Source: Glaciibacter superstes DSM 21135
GTDB taxonomy: Bacteria; Actinomycetota; Actinomycetes; Actinomycetales; Microbacteriaceae
Direction: 5' to 3'
NCBI RefSeq assembly: GCF_000421145.1
Contig: NZ_ATWH01000003.1
Span: 296,867 to 360,866 of the forward strand
DNA: 64,000 bases
The translations under genes and the position numbers were made by a program. Of the stretch, positions 25,533-32,239 are shown piece after piece. Below the pieces are notes generated by a model. It searched no databases and was not told the origin of the DNA. It saw nothing but the letters and a program-made list of their open reading frames with translations. Position 1 is the first letter of the stretch. Every line of letters begins with the position of its first letter.

Positions 25533-26500
25533 GCGCCACAAAACCGGTCCTGGTTGTACTCCATAAGGACGACCTGCCCGACTGCATCCCCTTCATCGAG
25601 GAACGGGCAGAAGTCAGGTACACGCGTGTCGACGGACTCGCCGAGGCGATCAGGGGCGCAGAGATCCTGCTCCTCTGGGACTACTTCTCCCCCGCTGTGA
25701 AAGAAGTCTGGGCGCACGCGGAATCCCTGAAGTGGATCCACGTCGCGGCGGCAGGAGTCGACAAACTGCTCTTCGACGGACTCGTCGAGTCTGGGGTTGT
25801 CGTGACCAACTCCCGTGGCATCTTCGACCGCCCGATCGCGGAATTCGTCCTGGCGAGCATCCTCGCCATGGCCAAGGACATCCCCGGCTCCCTGCGCAGG
25901 CAGCAGCGCAGCCAGTGGGAACACCGTGAGACCGAGCGCATCGACGGCGCCGGTGCGCTGATCGTCGGCACGGGATCGATCGGCCGGGAGACCGCGCGAC
26001 TGCTCACCGCGGTCGGGATGCACGTCGAGGGCGTCGGGCGCACCGCTCGAACGGGGGATGCGGACTTCGGCACCATCCACGCCTCGGGTGATCTCGCATC
26101 CGTCGTCGGTGATCATGACTTCGTCGTACTGATCGCACCGCTCACGGCCAGCACGCGCGAGATGGTCGATGGGCGCGTGCTCGGCTCAATGAAGCCGACG
26201 GCCCGGCTGATCAACGTCGGCAGGGGCGAACTGGTGAACGACGCCGCGCTGGAGGAGGCACTGGCAGCAGGATCGATCGCCGGGGCCGCGCTCGACGTGT
26301 TCAGCACGGAGCCGTTGCCGGCCGAGAGCCCCCTGTGGGCGCTCGAGAACGTGCTGATCTCCTCCCACCTCAGCGGCGACGCCGTCGGCTGGCTGCACCG
26401 GCTCTCCGTGCTGTTCGCCGAGAACCTCGACCGTTACGTGCACGGCACACAGCTGGAGAACGTCGTCGACAAGAAGCTCGGTTTCGTCACGTCGCCCTGA
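25529..26500 (+). CDS. D-2-hydroxyacid dehydrogenase (NAD(P)-dependent)
   Basis: A 323-residue dehydrogenase of the formate/glycerate family. The nucleotide-binding domain has IVGTGSIGRETARLL near residues 147-161 and INVGRGELVNDAALEEAL near 230-247. The catalytic Arg lies in the NVGRGEL segment and the acid His in SSHLSGDAVGW near residue 285; a Glu in FSTEPLPAESPLW completes the triad. This enzyme interconverts 2-oxoacids and D-2-hydroxyacids in the cytosol. The cluster also encodes a YdiJ-like D-2-hydroxyacid-oxidising flavoprotein, so a D-hydroxyacid is probably an intermediate. It is the last gene of its operon, overlapping the deacylase by 4 bases, and it ends 4 bases from the convergent racemase-like gene. 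Confidence 0.85.
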   Translation: MSATKPVLVVLHKDDLPDCIPFIEERAEVRYTRVDGLAEAIRGAEILLLWDYFSPAVKEVWAHAESLKWIHVAAAGVDKLLFDGLVESGVVVTNSRGIFDRPIAEFVLASILAMAKDIPGSLRRQQRSQWEHRETERIDGAGALIVGTGSIGRETARLLTAVGMHVEGVGRTARTGDADFGTIHASGDLASVVGDHDFVVLIAPLTASTREMVDGRVLGSMKPTARLINVGRGELVNDAALEEALAAGSIAGAALDVFSTEPLPAESPLWALENVLISSHLSGDAVGWLHRLSVLFAENLDRYVHGTQLENVVDKKLGFVTSP

Positions 26501-26504
26501 CCTG

Positions 26505-27278
26505 CTAGCGAAACAGGGTTCCGAGCCCGTCCAGCCTGAGCGGGCGCCCGGCAATGCGAAGCCCTTCCCACACCGTGACCTGGTTGGCCGTCAGCACGAT
26601 CTTGCCCGCTGCCCTCTCCAGGTCGTCGATCCACCGCAGCGAGTGCATCGCCGTGTCCGGGATCAGGATCGCCTTGGCGTCCGGATGGTCGGCGTCCAGT
26701 GCCATCGCGATCACCTCGTCCTTGCCGAGCAGGCCGACTTCGCCCGCGGTCGCGATGTCATTGCTATGGAACGACACCACCTCCACTCCTGCGTCCCCCA
26801 GGAAGCGCTTGAAGTGCTGGGCGAGGTCGTCTGGGTAGCTGGCTGCAACAGCCACGGTTCCGACGCCAAGCGCCCGACAGGCCTCCGCGAAAGCGATGGA
26901 GGTCGACGATGCAGGGAGACCGGTGGCCTGCGCGACCTCGTCTGCCTGCGTGTGGGCGCCATCCCAGCCGTACACGAAGCTCCCTGACGTACATGCCCAC
27001 ATCACCGAGTCTGGCGAGAATGCGACGAGCTCGCGCGCGCCGTCCAGCAGGTTCTGTGAACCACCGACCGCCAACAGCTCGTCAACGAGGTGGGCGACGT
27101 CACCGCCCGCCGTGCGCACCAGCGGCAGCCGGAGTGCACCGTCGCTTGCCCGTTCGAGGAATTCGAAATCGTCGTCTGCGCCGACTCCCGGGTACAGCAG
27201 GCCGACACTCGGCGCTTCGGTTCCGGCAGAGGCGAAGGTGTTCGACGTGGCGTTCTTGGACGCGATGTTGTCCGACAC
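26505..27278 (-). CDS. Asp/Glu racemase-superfamily protein (EutA/maleate isomerase-like), second Cys replaced by Asp
   Basis: A 257-residue two-domain protein of the Asp/Glu racemase, maleate cis-trans isomerase and arylmalonate decarboxylase superfamily. SVGLLYPGVGADDDFEFL begins the first domain. The first catalytic Cys is Cys96 in VMWACTSGSFVYG. The second catalytic Cys, expected in the S-C-T-x-x-x-S-type motif of domain two, is Asp208 in ILIPDTAMHSLRW. Loss of one thiol rules out a normal two-Cys racemase and suggests an isomerase, decarboxylase or lyase chemistry. Ectoine clusters contain EutA from this superfamily. It is divergent from ehuB, sharing operator copy 4, with TACAAT at 27346-27351 as a possible -10. 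Confidence 0.8.
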   Translation of the reverse strand: MSDNIASKNATSNTFASAGTEAPSVGLLYPGVGADDDFEFLERASDGALRLPLVRTAGGDVAHLVDELLAVGGSQNLLDGARELVAFSPDSVMWACTSGSFVYGWDGAHTQADEVAQATGLPASSTSIAFAEACRALGVGTVAVAASYPDDLAQHFKRFLGDAGVEVVSFHSNDIATAGEVGLLGKDEVIAMALDADHPDAKAILIPDTAMHSLRWIDDLERAAGKIVLTANQVTVWEGLRIAGRPLRLDGLGTLFR

Positions 27279-27358
27279 GGACCCTCCTCTATACGACGTG
27301 CACTGTGCAGATGACGCGCACGGGGCGACTCGAAGTCGTCACACAATTGTAACGGAGG

Positions 27359-27370
27359 ATTGTTGACAAT
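27359..27370 (+). promoter_or_regulatory. Regulon operator copy 4 (ATTGTTGACAAT)
   Basis: Exact match, embedded in a longer near-palindrome AGGATTGTTGACAATCCT (27356-27373). It covers the -35 of the ehu promoter and lies within the predicted minus-strand promoter of the racemase-like gene. ACAATTGT at 27343-27350 may be a further half-site. Confidence 0.83.
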
Positions 27371-27391
27371 CCTACACGGAGCGAATAAGTT
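27363..27391 (+). promoter_or_regulatory. Predicted promoter of the ehuBCDA operon
   Basis: Perfect TTGACA (27363-27368), 17-bp spacer and TAAGTT (27386-27391). The -35 hexamer is inside operator copy 4. The leader to ATG 27478 would be about 80 nt. Confidence 0.68.
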
Positions 27392-27477
27392 TCTACCCAA
27401 GCACCGAGAGCTTACCTGCGGCCCCGCGTCACGCTGAGCCACCACCGCGGCCCCTTCGGCCCGAGAGATCGGAATCA

Positions 27478-28383
27478 ATGATGAACCGAATCCATGTACG
27501 ACGCACAGTCGTCCTGCGCACGATCGGGGTGGCGGCCGCCGGCCTGCTGCTGGCCGGCACGTTCAGTGCCTGCACAACGGTCGAACCGGGCGGAGGCGGC
27601 GCCTCAGCCGGCGGCGCAGGCGACACTCTCGCCAAAGGTGAGGAGCAGGGGTACCTGAGCGTCGGCATCGCGAACGAACCACCATACACAGAGGTCAACG
27701 CAGACGGCTCGGTGCACGGTGCAGAGCCTGATGTCTTGCGCGCGGTCCTCAAGACGATGGGAATCGACGAGATCCAGGGCGTTGTCACTCCCTACGAAGC
27801 GATGATCCCCGGCCTGAACGCCAACCGCTGGGACGTCATCGCGGCCGGCCTGTTCATGAAACAGTCCCGCTGTGAAGCAGTCGCGTACTCCGAGCCGGTG
27901 ATCGTGTCGACCGAGTCGTTCGGCACGCTGCCCGGTAACCCGAAGGGTATCGAGACCATCGCCGACGTCAGCGAGAACCCCGATTTCAAGATCGCCGTAC
28001 TCACCGGCGGGTTCGAAGAGGGAATCCTGAAGACCGCAAAGATCCCCGACGGCCAGCAGGTACTGGTGAAGGACGCCAGGAGTGGCATGGAGGCCGTGAC
28101 GGCCAACCGCGCTGATGCCTTCTTGCTGCCGACCCTCTCGCTGAAGTCGCTGGTGGAACAGGACCCCAGCATCGAAGTGACCGCGCCGATCGAAGACGCT
28201 CCGCGCACCGGCTCGGGAGCCGCCTTCCGCAAGGAAGACACCGAGCTGCTCAAGGCGTACAACAAGGCGCTTGCCGAGTTCAAGAAGACCCCGGAGTTCG
28301 CCGAGATCCTGACCCAGTGGGGCTTTGATCCCACCGTCGTCGAGGGCGTCACCGCCGAGGAACTCTGCAAGACCGAGGGCTGA
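27478..28383 (+). CDS. ehuB: ABC transporter substrate-binding lipoprotein, EhuB family (ectoine/hydroxyectoine-like)
   Basis: A 301-residue family 3 solute-binding lipoprotein. It has a signal peptide with Arg-rich start, hydrophobic core and lipobox FSAC with Cys32, then a Gly-rich linker and a mature domain. The segments LSVGIANEPPYTEV, VVTPYEAMIPGLNANRWDVIAAG and SRCEAVAYSEPVIV (read as separate blocks) match the EhuB type of binding protein, as does the C-terminal AFRKEDTELLKAYNKAL. EhuB binds ectoine and hydroxyectoine through aromatic and acidic residues; I cannot verify the ligand residues here. A second ATG follows the first at 27481. It starts the transport operon after a promoter overlapped by operator copy 4, and a 17-bp hairpin separates it from ehuC. 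Confidence 0.78.
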   Translation: MMNRIHVRRTVVLRTIGVAAAGLLLAGTFSACTTVEPGGGGASAGGAGDTLAKGEEQGYLSVGIANEPPYTEVNADGSVHGAEPDVLRAVLKTMGIDEIQGVVTPYEAMIPGLNANRWDVIAAGLFMKQSRCEAVAYSEPVIVSTESFGTLPGNPKGIETIADVSENPDFKIAVLTGGFEEGILKTAKIPDGQQVLVKDARSGMEAVTANRADAFLLPTLSLKSLVEQDPSIEVTAPIEDAPRTGSGAAFRKEDTELLKAYNKALAEFKKTPEFAEILTQWGFDPTVVEGVTAEELCKTEG

Positions 28384-28399
28384 TCCGCACCAGTGCACA

Positions 28400-28448
28400 G
28401 ACGACGGGGTATGGCGTACCCGTGGCATTAGCGCCATACCCCGTCGTC
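28400..28448 (+). other. Intercistronic stem-loop between ehuB and ehuC
   Basis: GACGACGGGGTATGGCG (28400-28416) is the exact reverse complement of CGCCATACCCCGTCGTC (28432-28448), loop of 15. There is no U tract. Such hairpins after binding-protein genes protect the upstream mRNA and partly terminate, giving more binding protein than permease. Confidence 0.75.
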
Positions 28449-28479
28449 GCTCTCCCCGCCAAGAAAGGGTGGTAGCGGT

Positions 28480-29178
28480 TTGCTTTCAGTTCTCGATTTT
28501 GTCCCACTGCTGTTGCAGGGACTGGGGGTCACCATCCTGGTCACTGTCCTCGGTGCATTGCTTACCCTCGTCGTGGCATTCACTGCGGGGCTCAGTGGTT
28601 TGTCCAAGCGGTGGTATCTCCGATGGCCGTCATCGATCTTCGTCGAGTTCTTTCGCGGGTCGGGGCTGCTGGTGCAGATGTTCTGGTTCTTCTACGCGTT
28701 GCCGTTCCTCGGCATCCAGCTCGCTCCGATTCTGGCCGGCGTCCTGGCACTCGGGCTGAACGAGGGCGCGTATGCCGCCGAGATCGTTCGAGGCACCATC
28801 CGGTCACGGGCCAAGGGCCAGACAGAGGCGGCAATCGCCCTCGGGATGAGCCCGGGCCTCCGGATGCGACGCATCCTGATCCCCCAGTCGATCCCGGCCA
28901 TGCTCCCTGCCTTCGGAAACGTCATGGTCGATCTGCTGAAGAACACCTCATTGGTCTCCCTGGTGACCGTCTCCGACCTCACCTGGCGTGCGTTCACAGC
29001 ACGAACCGTCACCGGTCAGACCGTGACCCTGTTCCTCACGATCCTCGTCATCTACTACCTCCTGTCGCTCCTCATCGGCTGGCTCACGAGGTGGCTGGAG
29101 AAGCGCTATGCGCTCGACCGCAAGTCACTGGCGAAGGCGAGACCGCTGAAGAACCTGGTTGGAGGGATCTCAGCATGA
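28480..29178 (+). CDS. ehuC: ABC transporter permease, EhuC-like
   Basis: A 232-residue inner-membrane permease of the polar amino acid/His-Glu-Gln family. The start is the TTG at 28480 with an AAGAAAGGG site 10 bases upstream. About five hydrophobic helices are visible, and the EAA loop is seen as EIVRGTIRSRAKGQTEAAIALG near residues 98-119 (read as EIVRGTIRS then KGQTEAAIALG) with the conserved G-x-x-E-A-A arrangement. A downstream segment TSLVSLVTVSDLTWRA is typical. It forms a heterodimer with EhuD below the binding protein. Its stop overlaps ehuD's ATG as ATGA. The name rests on the binding protein and operon order, not on permease sequence alone. Confidence 0.78.
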   Translation: MLSVLDFVPLLLQGLGVTILVTVLGALLTLVVAFTAGLSGLSKRWYLRWPSSIFVEFFRGSGLLVQMFWFFYALPFLGIQLAPILAGVLALGLNEGAYAAEIVRGTIRSRAKGQTEAAIALGMSPGLRMRRILIPQSIPAMLPAFGNVMVDLLKNTSLVSLVTVSDLTWRAFTARTVTGQTVTLFLTILVIYYLLSLLIGWLTRWLEKRYALDRKSLAKARPLKNLVGGISA

Positions 29179-29834
29179 CCATCTGGGACACCAACTTCGC
29201 CATCTCGATCATCCCGATCCTGCTTGAGGGCTTCTGGCTGACCATCCAGATCACCTTCTTCTCGTTCCTGATCAGCCTGGTCGTCGGACTGCTGGTCGCC
29301 ATCATCCGGTTCCTGAAGATTCCCGTCGTCTCGTTGATCTTCGACTTCTACGTCTCGTTCCTGCGGGGGACCCCACTGCTCGTGCAGGCCTACGTCGCCT
29401 ACTTCGTGCTCCCCCAGATCGGTCTGACTTTCGACGCACTGCCGACCGGCATCGTGGTACTCGGGCTGAACTACAGCGCATACACGGCCGAGGTCTACCG
29501 GGCGGGCATCGAACAGCTGCCGAAGGGCCAGTGGGAAGCCTCGCGGGCTCTCAGCCTCCCGCCGATGCGCACCTGGGTGCGCATCGTCGTGCCGCAGGCG
29601 GTCCGACCGATCATTCCCGTGCTCGGCAACTACCTGATCATGATGTTCAAGGACTCCGCGATCCTCTCGTCGATCACCATCATCGAACTGATGGGCACGG
29701 CGTTGCAGATCGGCAGCAACTTCTACCGCTACCTTGAGCCGATCACCATCGCCGGGCTGTTGTACCTGATCATCAGCTTCCCCTGCTCGTTACTGATTAG
29801 AAGACTGGAGCAACGTTTTGTCCCCACACACTGA
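29175..29834 (+). CDS. ehuD: ABC transporter permease, EhuD-like
   Basis: A 219-residue inner-membrane permease, second half of the heterodimeric channel. The N-terminal helix ILLEGFWLTIQITFFSFLIS, the FYVSFLRGTPLLVQAYVAYF block near residues 55-75 (read in parts) and the EAA loop EVYRAGIEQLPKGQWEASRAL near residues 100-120 are standard for family 3 permeases. FKDSAILSSITIIELMG follows. The ATG overlaps the ehuC stop by 4 bases, while the start of ehuA lies 17 bases inside this gene, so all three are translationally coupled. Confidence 0.78.
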   Translation: MTIWDTNFAISIIPILLEGFWLTIQITFFSFLISLVVGLLVAIIRFLKIPVVSLIFDFYVSFLRGTPLLVQAYVAYFVLPQIGLTFDALPTGIVVLGLNYSAYTAEVYRAGIEQLPKGQWEASRALSLPPMRTWVRIVVPQAVRPIIPVLGNYLIMMFKDSAILSSITIIELMGTALQIGSNFYRYLEPITIAGLLYLIISFPCSLLIRRLEQRFVPTH

Positions 29835-30633
29835 CATCCTGAAGACCCTCAACCCGAAGGTGTCCGACCGGGACGTCGAGATTTCGTTCACCGGCGTCAG
29901 CAAGACCTGGGGCGAGAACCACGTTCTGCGCGGTCTCGACTTCGACGTGCGCGCAGGCGAGAAGGTGTCGATCATCGGCCCTTCCGGCTCCGGAAAGACC
30001 ACCATTCTTCGCATCCTGATGACTCTGGAGACGCCCGATGTCGGCGTCGTCACCGTCGGCGGGGATGTGCTCTGGGACGCCAAGCCCGGTGTGAAGAACA
30101 AGGAGACCAAGCAGACCATCGCCACTCGGCGCAAGGTCGGCATGGTGTTCCAGCAGTTCAACCTATTCCCCCACATGACCGTGCTGGAGAACGTGATCGA
30201 AGCTCCGATTCACGTGCTCGGCATCTCTAAAGCAGACGCCATGGAACGGGCCGTCGACCTGCTCGAGCTCGTCGGTCTGCAGGAGCACATGAAGCACACT
30301 CCGCCAGAGCTTTCCGGCGGCCAGCAGCAGCGTGTGGCGATTGCCAGGGCGCTGGCCATGCGGCCCCAGGTGATGCTCTTCGACGAGCCGACATCCGCTC
30401 TCGACCCTGAGCTCATCGGCGAGGTCCTGAACGTCATCAGGAGGCTCGCGACCACCACGAACATGACCATGCTCATGGTGACCCATGAGATGCGGTTCGC
30501 GCAGGAGATTTCAGACCGGGTGGTGATGTTCGACAAGGGAGTGGTCGTCGAGCAGGGGCCGCCTGAGCAACTGTTCAAGAACCCGCAGCAGGAGAGGACT
30601 CAGCGGTTCCTGAAGGCCGTCAACCCTTACTGA
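29818..30633 (+). CDS. ehuA: ABC transporter ATP-binding protein, EhuA-like
   Basis: A 271-residue ATPase that powers the importer on the cytosolic face. Walker A is GPSGSGKTT near residue 58, the Q-loop is FQQFNLFPHMTV, the signature is LSGGQQQRVAIARAL, Walker B is VMLFDEPTSALDPELIG and the switch His is in VTHEM. These are typical of polar amino acid ABC ATPases. The TTG at 29818 is taken as the start because CTGGAG lies just upstream and homologues begin with a similar short leader; this puts it 17 bases inside ehuD. The operon ends in a strong terminator 13 bases after the stop. Confidence 0.85.
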   Translation: MSPHTDILKTLNPKVSDRDVEISFTGVSKTWGENHVLRGLDFDVRAGEKVSIIGPSGSGKTTILRILMTLETPDVGVVTVGGDVLWDAKPGVKNKETKQTIATRRKVGMVFQQFNLFPHMTVLENVIEAPIHVLGISKADAMERAVDLLELVGLQEHMKHTPPELSGGQQQRVAIARALAMRPQVMLFDEPTSALDPELIGEVLNVIRRLATTTNMTMLMVTHEMRFAQEISDRVVMFDKGVVVEQGPPEQLFKNPQQERTQRFLKAVNPY

Positions 30634-30645
30634 GCGGTGTAGGGA

Positions 30646-30688
30646 GAACGCCCGGCTCGAGCCCCCTCGAGCCGGGCGTTCTTTGTGT
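30646..30688 (+). terminator. Rho-independent terminator of the ehu operon
   Basis: GAACGCCCGGCTCGA (30646-30660) pairs perfectly over 15 bp with TCGAGCCGGGCGTTC (30667-30681) across a GCCCCC loop, followed by TTTGTGTG. Confidence 0.9.
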
Positions 30689-30721
30689 GCCGGAAGAACC
30701 GGTCACCTGGACAGGGAGTGG

Positions 30722-31513
30722 TCAGGCGCCGAGCAGCCGCTGCCCCGGCCCGACCGCGCCCAGACCGCACTGGGCGAGCGCCGCCCACATCGTTGCCTGG
30801 TTGGCGCTGACGATCGGTTTGCCGAGCTCTCGCTCCAGCGGCGCGATCAGGTCGTAGGTCGGCAGGTTGGTGCACGACACGACGATGGCCTCGGCTTCAT
30901 CGGAGTTCGCTTCCCTGATCAGTTCCGCCGTGCGCACATACGGCACGGTCCACATCCGCGAATCAAGGCCGAGATGACGGATGCCGGTCACCGCGATCCG
31001 ATTCTCGACCAGGAAGTCCTCGAGCCTGGCGGTGATCGCGGCGTCATAGGGTGTCGCAATGGCGACGCGACTCACGCCGAGGCGCTCCAGCGCCGCGACG
31101 ATCGCCCAGGACGTGGTGATGCCGGGTGCCCCGCCGGCCTCGGTCAGGGCGGCTGCGGCCGCCCGCTCCCCTGCGCGCCCCTTGACAAAGCTGGCTGCGG
31201 TGCAGGCAAACGCGTATGCGGCCGGCTCGATGGTCTTCAGTTGCTCTGCTGCGGCTCGAAGGCCGGCGTCATCGCCGAGCAACTCCACCATCTCGAGGGT
31301 GACCGGCAGCGGGTCGTACGGGGTCCTGGCGAAAAAGAGAGCAGCGTCGTCCGGTGTCCACCGCCACAGTTCGGCGTCGAGTGCCATGTCATACGGCGCG
31401 ACGACCCCGATCGCCAGGCGCTGGCGCGGGCCGGCGGGAATCGCGTCGGTTTTGGTCTCGTCGGTATTCTTCACGTCGGTATTCTTCACGTCGGTATTCG
31501 TCGCATCCGTCAC
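30722..31513 (-). CDS. Asp/Glu racemase-superfamily protein (EutA/maleate isomerase-like), both catalytic Cys present
   Basis: A 263-residue protein of the same superfamily as the gene at 26505 but only distantly similar. The start is taken as GTG 31513, 9 bases after a strong AAGGAGG; a GTG three bases earlier is also possible, and the frame is open to an ATG at 31585 that would lie right beside the operator. RLAIGVVAPYDMALDAELW begins the fold. Both active-site thiols are present: first in AFACTAASFVKG, second in VVSCTNLPTYDLI. This pattern suits a maleate isomerase or racemase. The N-terminal tail contains a pentapeptide repeat (NTDVK) from a 15-bp DNA repeat. It diverges from the DUF3830 gene across operator copy 5. 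Confidence 0.8.
   Translation of the reverse strand: MTDATNTDVKNTDVKNTDETKTDAIPAGPRQRLAIGVVAPYDMALDAELWRWTPDDAALFFARTPYDPLPVTLEMVELLGDDAGLRAAAEQLKTIEPAAYAFACTAASFVKGRAGERAAAAALTEAGGAPGITTSWAIVAALERLGVSRVAIATPYDAAITARLEDFLVENRIAVTGIRHLGLDSRMWTVPYVRTAELIREANSDEAEAIVVSCTNLPTYDLIAPLERELGKPIVSANQATMWAALAQCGLGAVGPGQRLLGA
31461..31499 (-). repeat. 15-bp in-frame tandem repeat
   Basis: TCGGTATTCTTCACG occurs at 31461-31475 and 31476-31490, with 9 bases of a third copy. It encodes NTDVK repeats in the N-terminal tail of the racemase-like protein and keeps the reading frame, so repeat-number change would not break the gene. Confidence 0.7.
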
Positions 31514-31590
31514 CACGTCAGGCCTCCTTGGGCTGTCGATCGGGCGCGCGCACTGCGTCGTGTGCAACAAACTCGGTGCGCCCATGGATC

Positions 31591-31619
31591 ATTATTGTTG
31601 ACAATCCTACGTTTTTCAA
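31591..31619 (-). promoter_or_regulatory. Predicted promoter of the second racemase-like gene
   Basis: On the minus strand TTGAAA (31619-31614), a 17-bp spacer and AATAAT (31596-31591). Operator copy 5 overlaps the -10 and spacer. Confidence 0.62.
31594..31605 (+). promoter_or_regulatory. Regulon operator copy 5 (ATTGTTGACAAT)
   Basis: Exact match, extended to ATTGTTGACAATCCTAC, identical over 17 bp to copy 4. It overlaps both divergent promoters in this gap. Confidence 0.83.
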
Positions 31620-31627
31620 CCTACTCT
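31598..31627 (+). promoter_or_regulatory. Predicted promoter of the DUF3830 gene
   Basis: TTGACA (31598-31603) within operator copy 5, an 18-bp spacer and TACTCT (31622-31627), giving a leader of about 26 nt before ATG 31660. Confidence 0.55.
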
Positions 31628-31659
31628 CGGGGATCAGGACTGGAAACGAAAGGACATTC

Positions 31660-32166
31660 ATGGCCCGCCACATCACCGTCACCCTCGAGGCGCGCGGCGT
31701 CAGCTGCCTCGCCAGGCTGCTCGACGACGAAGCACCGCGCACAGCTTCCGCCGTGTGGGACGCACTGCCGTTGTCGTCCGCTGTCTTCCACGGCAAGTAT
31801 GCCCGCAACGAGATCTACAACCTCGTGCCCGCATTCGCTGCCGTCGAGCCCGGCAAAGAGAACACCACGATCACGCCCATCCCCGGCGACCTGTGCTACT
31901 TCCAGTTCGATGCAGACGTGCTGGTGACGCCGTCGCACGGATACGGCGGCGGAGAGGTCCCAACCCAGAAGCACGACATCATCGACCTTGCGCTGTTCTA
32001 CGGGCGCAACAACCTGCTCATCAACGGCGACCAGGGCTGGGTGCCTGGCAACGTGTTCGGCACGGTCGTTGAGGGCCTCGAGGAGATGGCAGCCGCGTGC
32101 CAGGACATCTGGATGGGCGGAGCGCGTGGCGAGACCCTCACTTTCGCGAGGTCAGATCGCACCTGA
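31660..32166 (+). CDS. DUF3830-family protein
   Basis: A 168-residue protein of the DUF3830 family, which has a cyclophilin-like beta fold and no established function. ATG 31660 has an AAAGGA site six bases upstream and follows operator copy 5. The segments ARLLDDEAPRTASAVWDALP (about 18-37), HGKYARNEIYNL (44-55), PIPGDLCYFQF (73-83) and FYGRNNLLINGDQGWVPGNVFG (113-134, read in parts) are the conserved blocks. There is no signal peptide or membrane segment. The PGD...F and FYGR blocks resemble the ligand-binding rim of cyclophilin-like proteins. Its regulation by the same operator argues that it acts in the island's catabolic pathway. A GC-rich stem-loop at 32178-32211 follows the stop. Confidence 0.78.
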   Translation: MARHITVTLEARGVSCLARLLDDEAPRTASAVWDALPLSSAVFHGKYARNEIYNLVPAFAAVEPGKENTTITPIPGDLCYFQFDADVLVTPSHGYGGGEVPTQKHDIIDLALFYGRNNLLINGDQGWVPGNVFGTVVEGLEEMAAACQDIWMGGARGETLTFARSDRT

Positions 32167-32177
32167 GTTCTCGTTGA

Positions 32178-32211
32178 GCCCGCGCTCCGGCAACCGCCGG
32201 TGAGTGCGGGC
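32178..32211 (+). terminator. Possible terminator after DUF3830 gene
   Basis: GCCCGC (32178-32183) pairs with GCGGGC (32206-32211), and inside CCGGC (32187-32191) pairs with GCCGG (32196-32200). No clear T run follows, so the call is tentative. Confidence 0.4.
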
Positions 32212-32239
32212 CCGTGGTTCCTGGTCATACAGTTGTCGC

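Noticed and set aside
31461..31499. CRISPR-like repeats
   Set aside because: Units are contiguous, in frame and without spacers; no cas genes exist in the window.
13588..32166. Ectoine biosynthesis
   Set aside because: No ectA, ectB-ectC pair or ectD was found; the class III aminotransferase sits with an aldehyde dehydrogenase, hydrolases and an importer, which point to breakdown.
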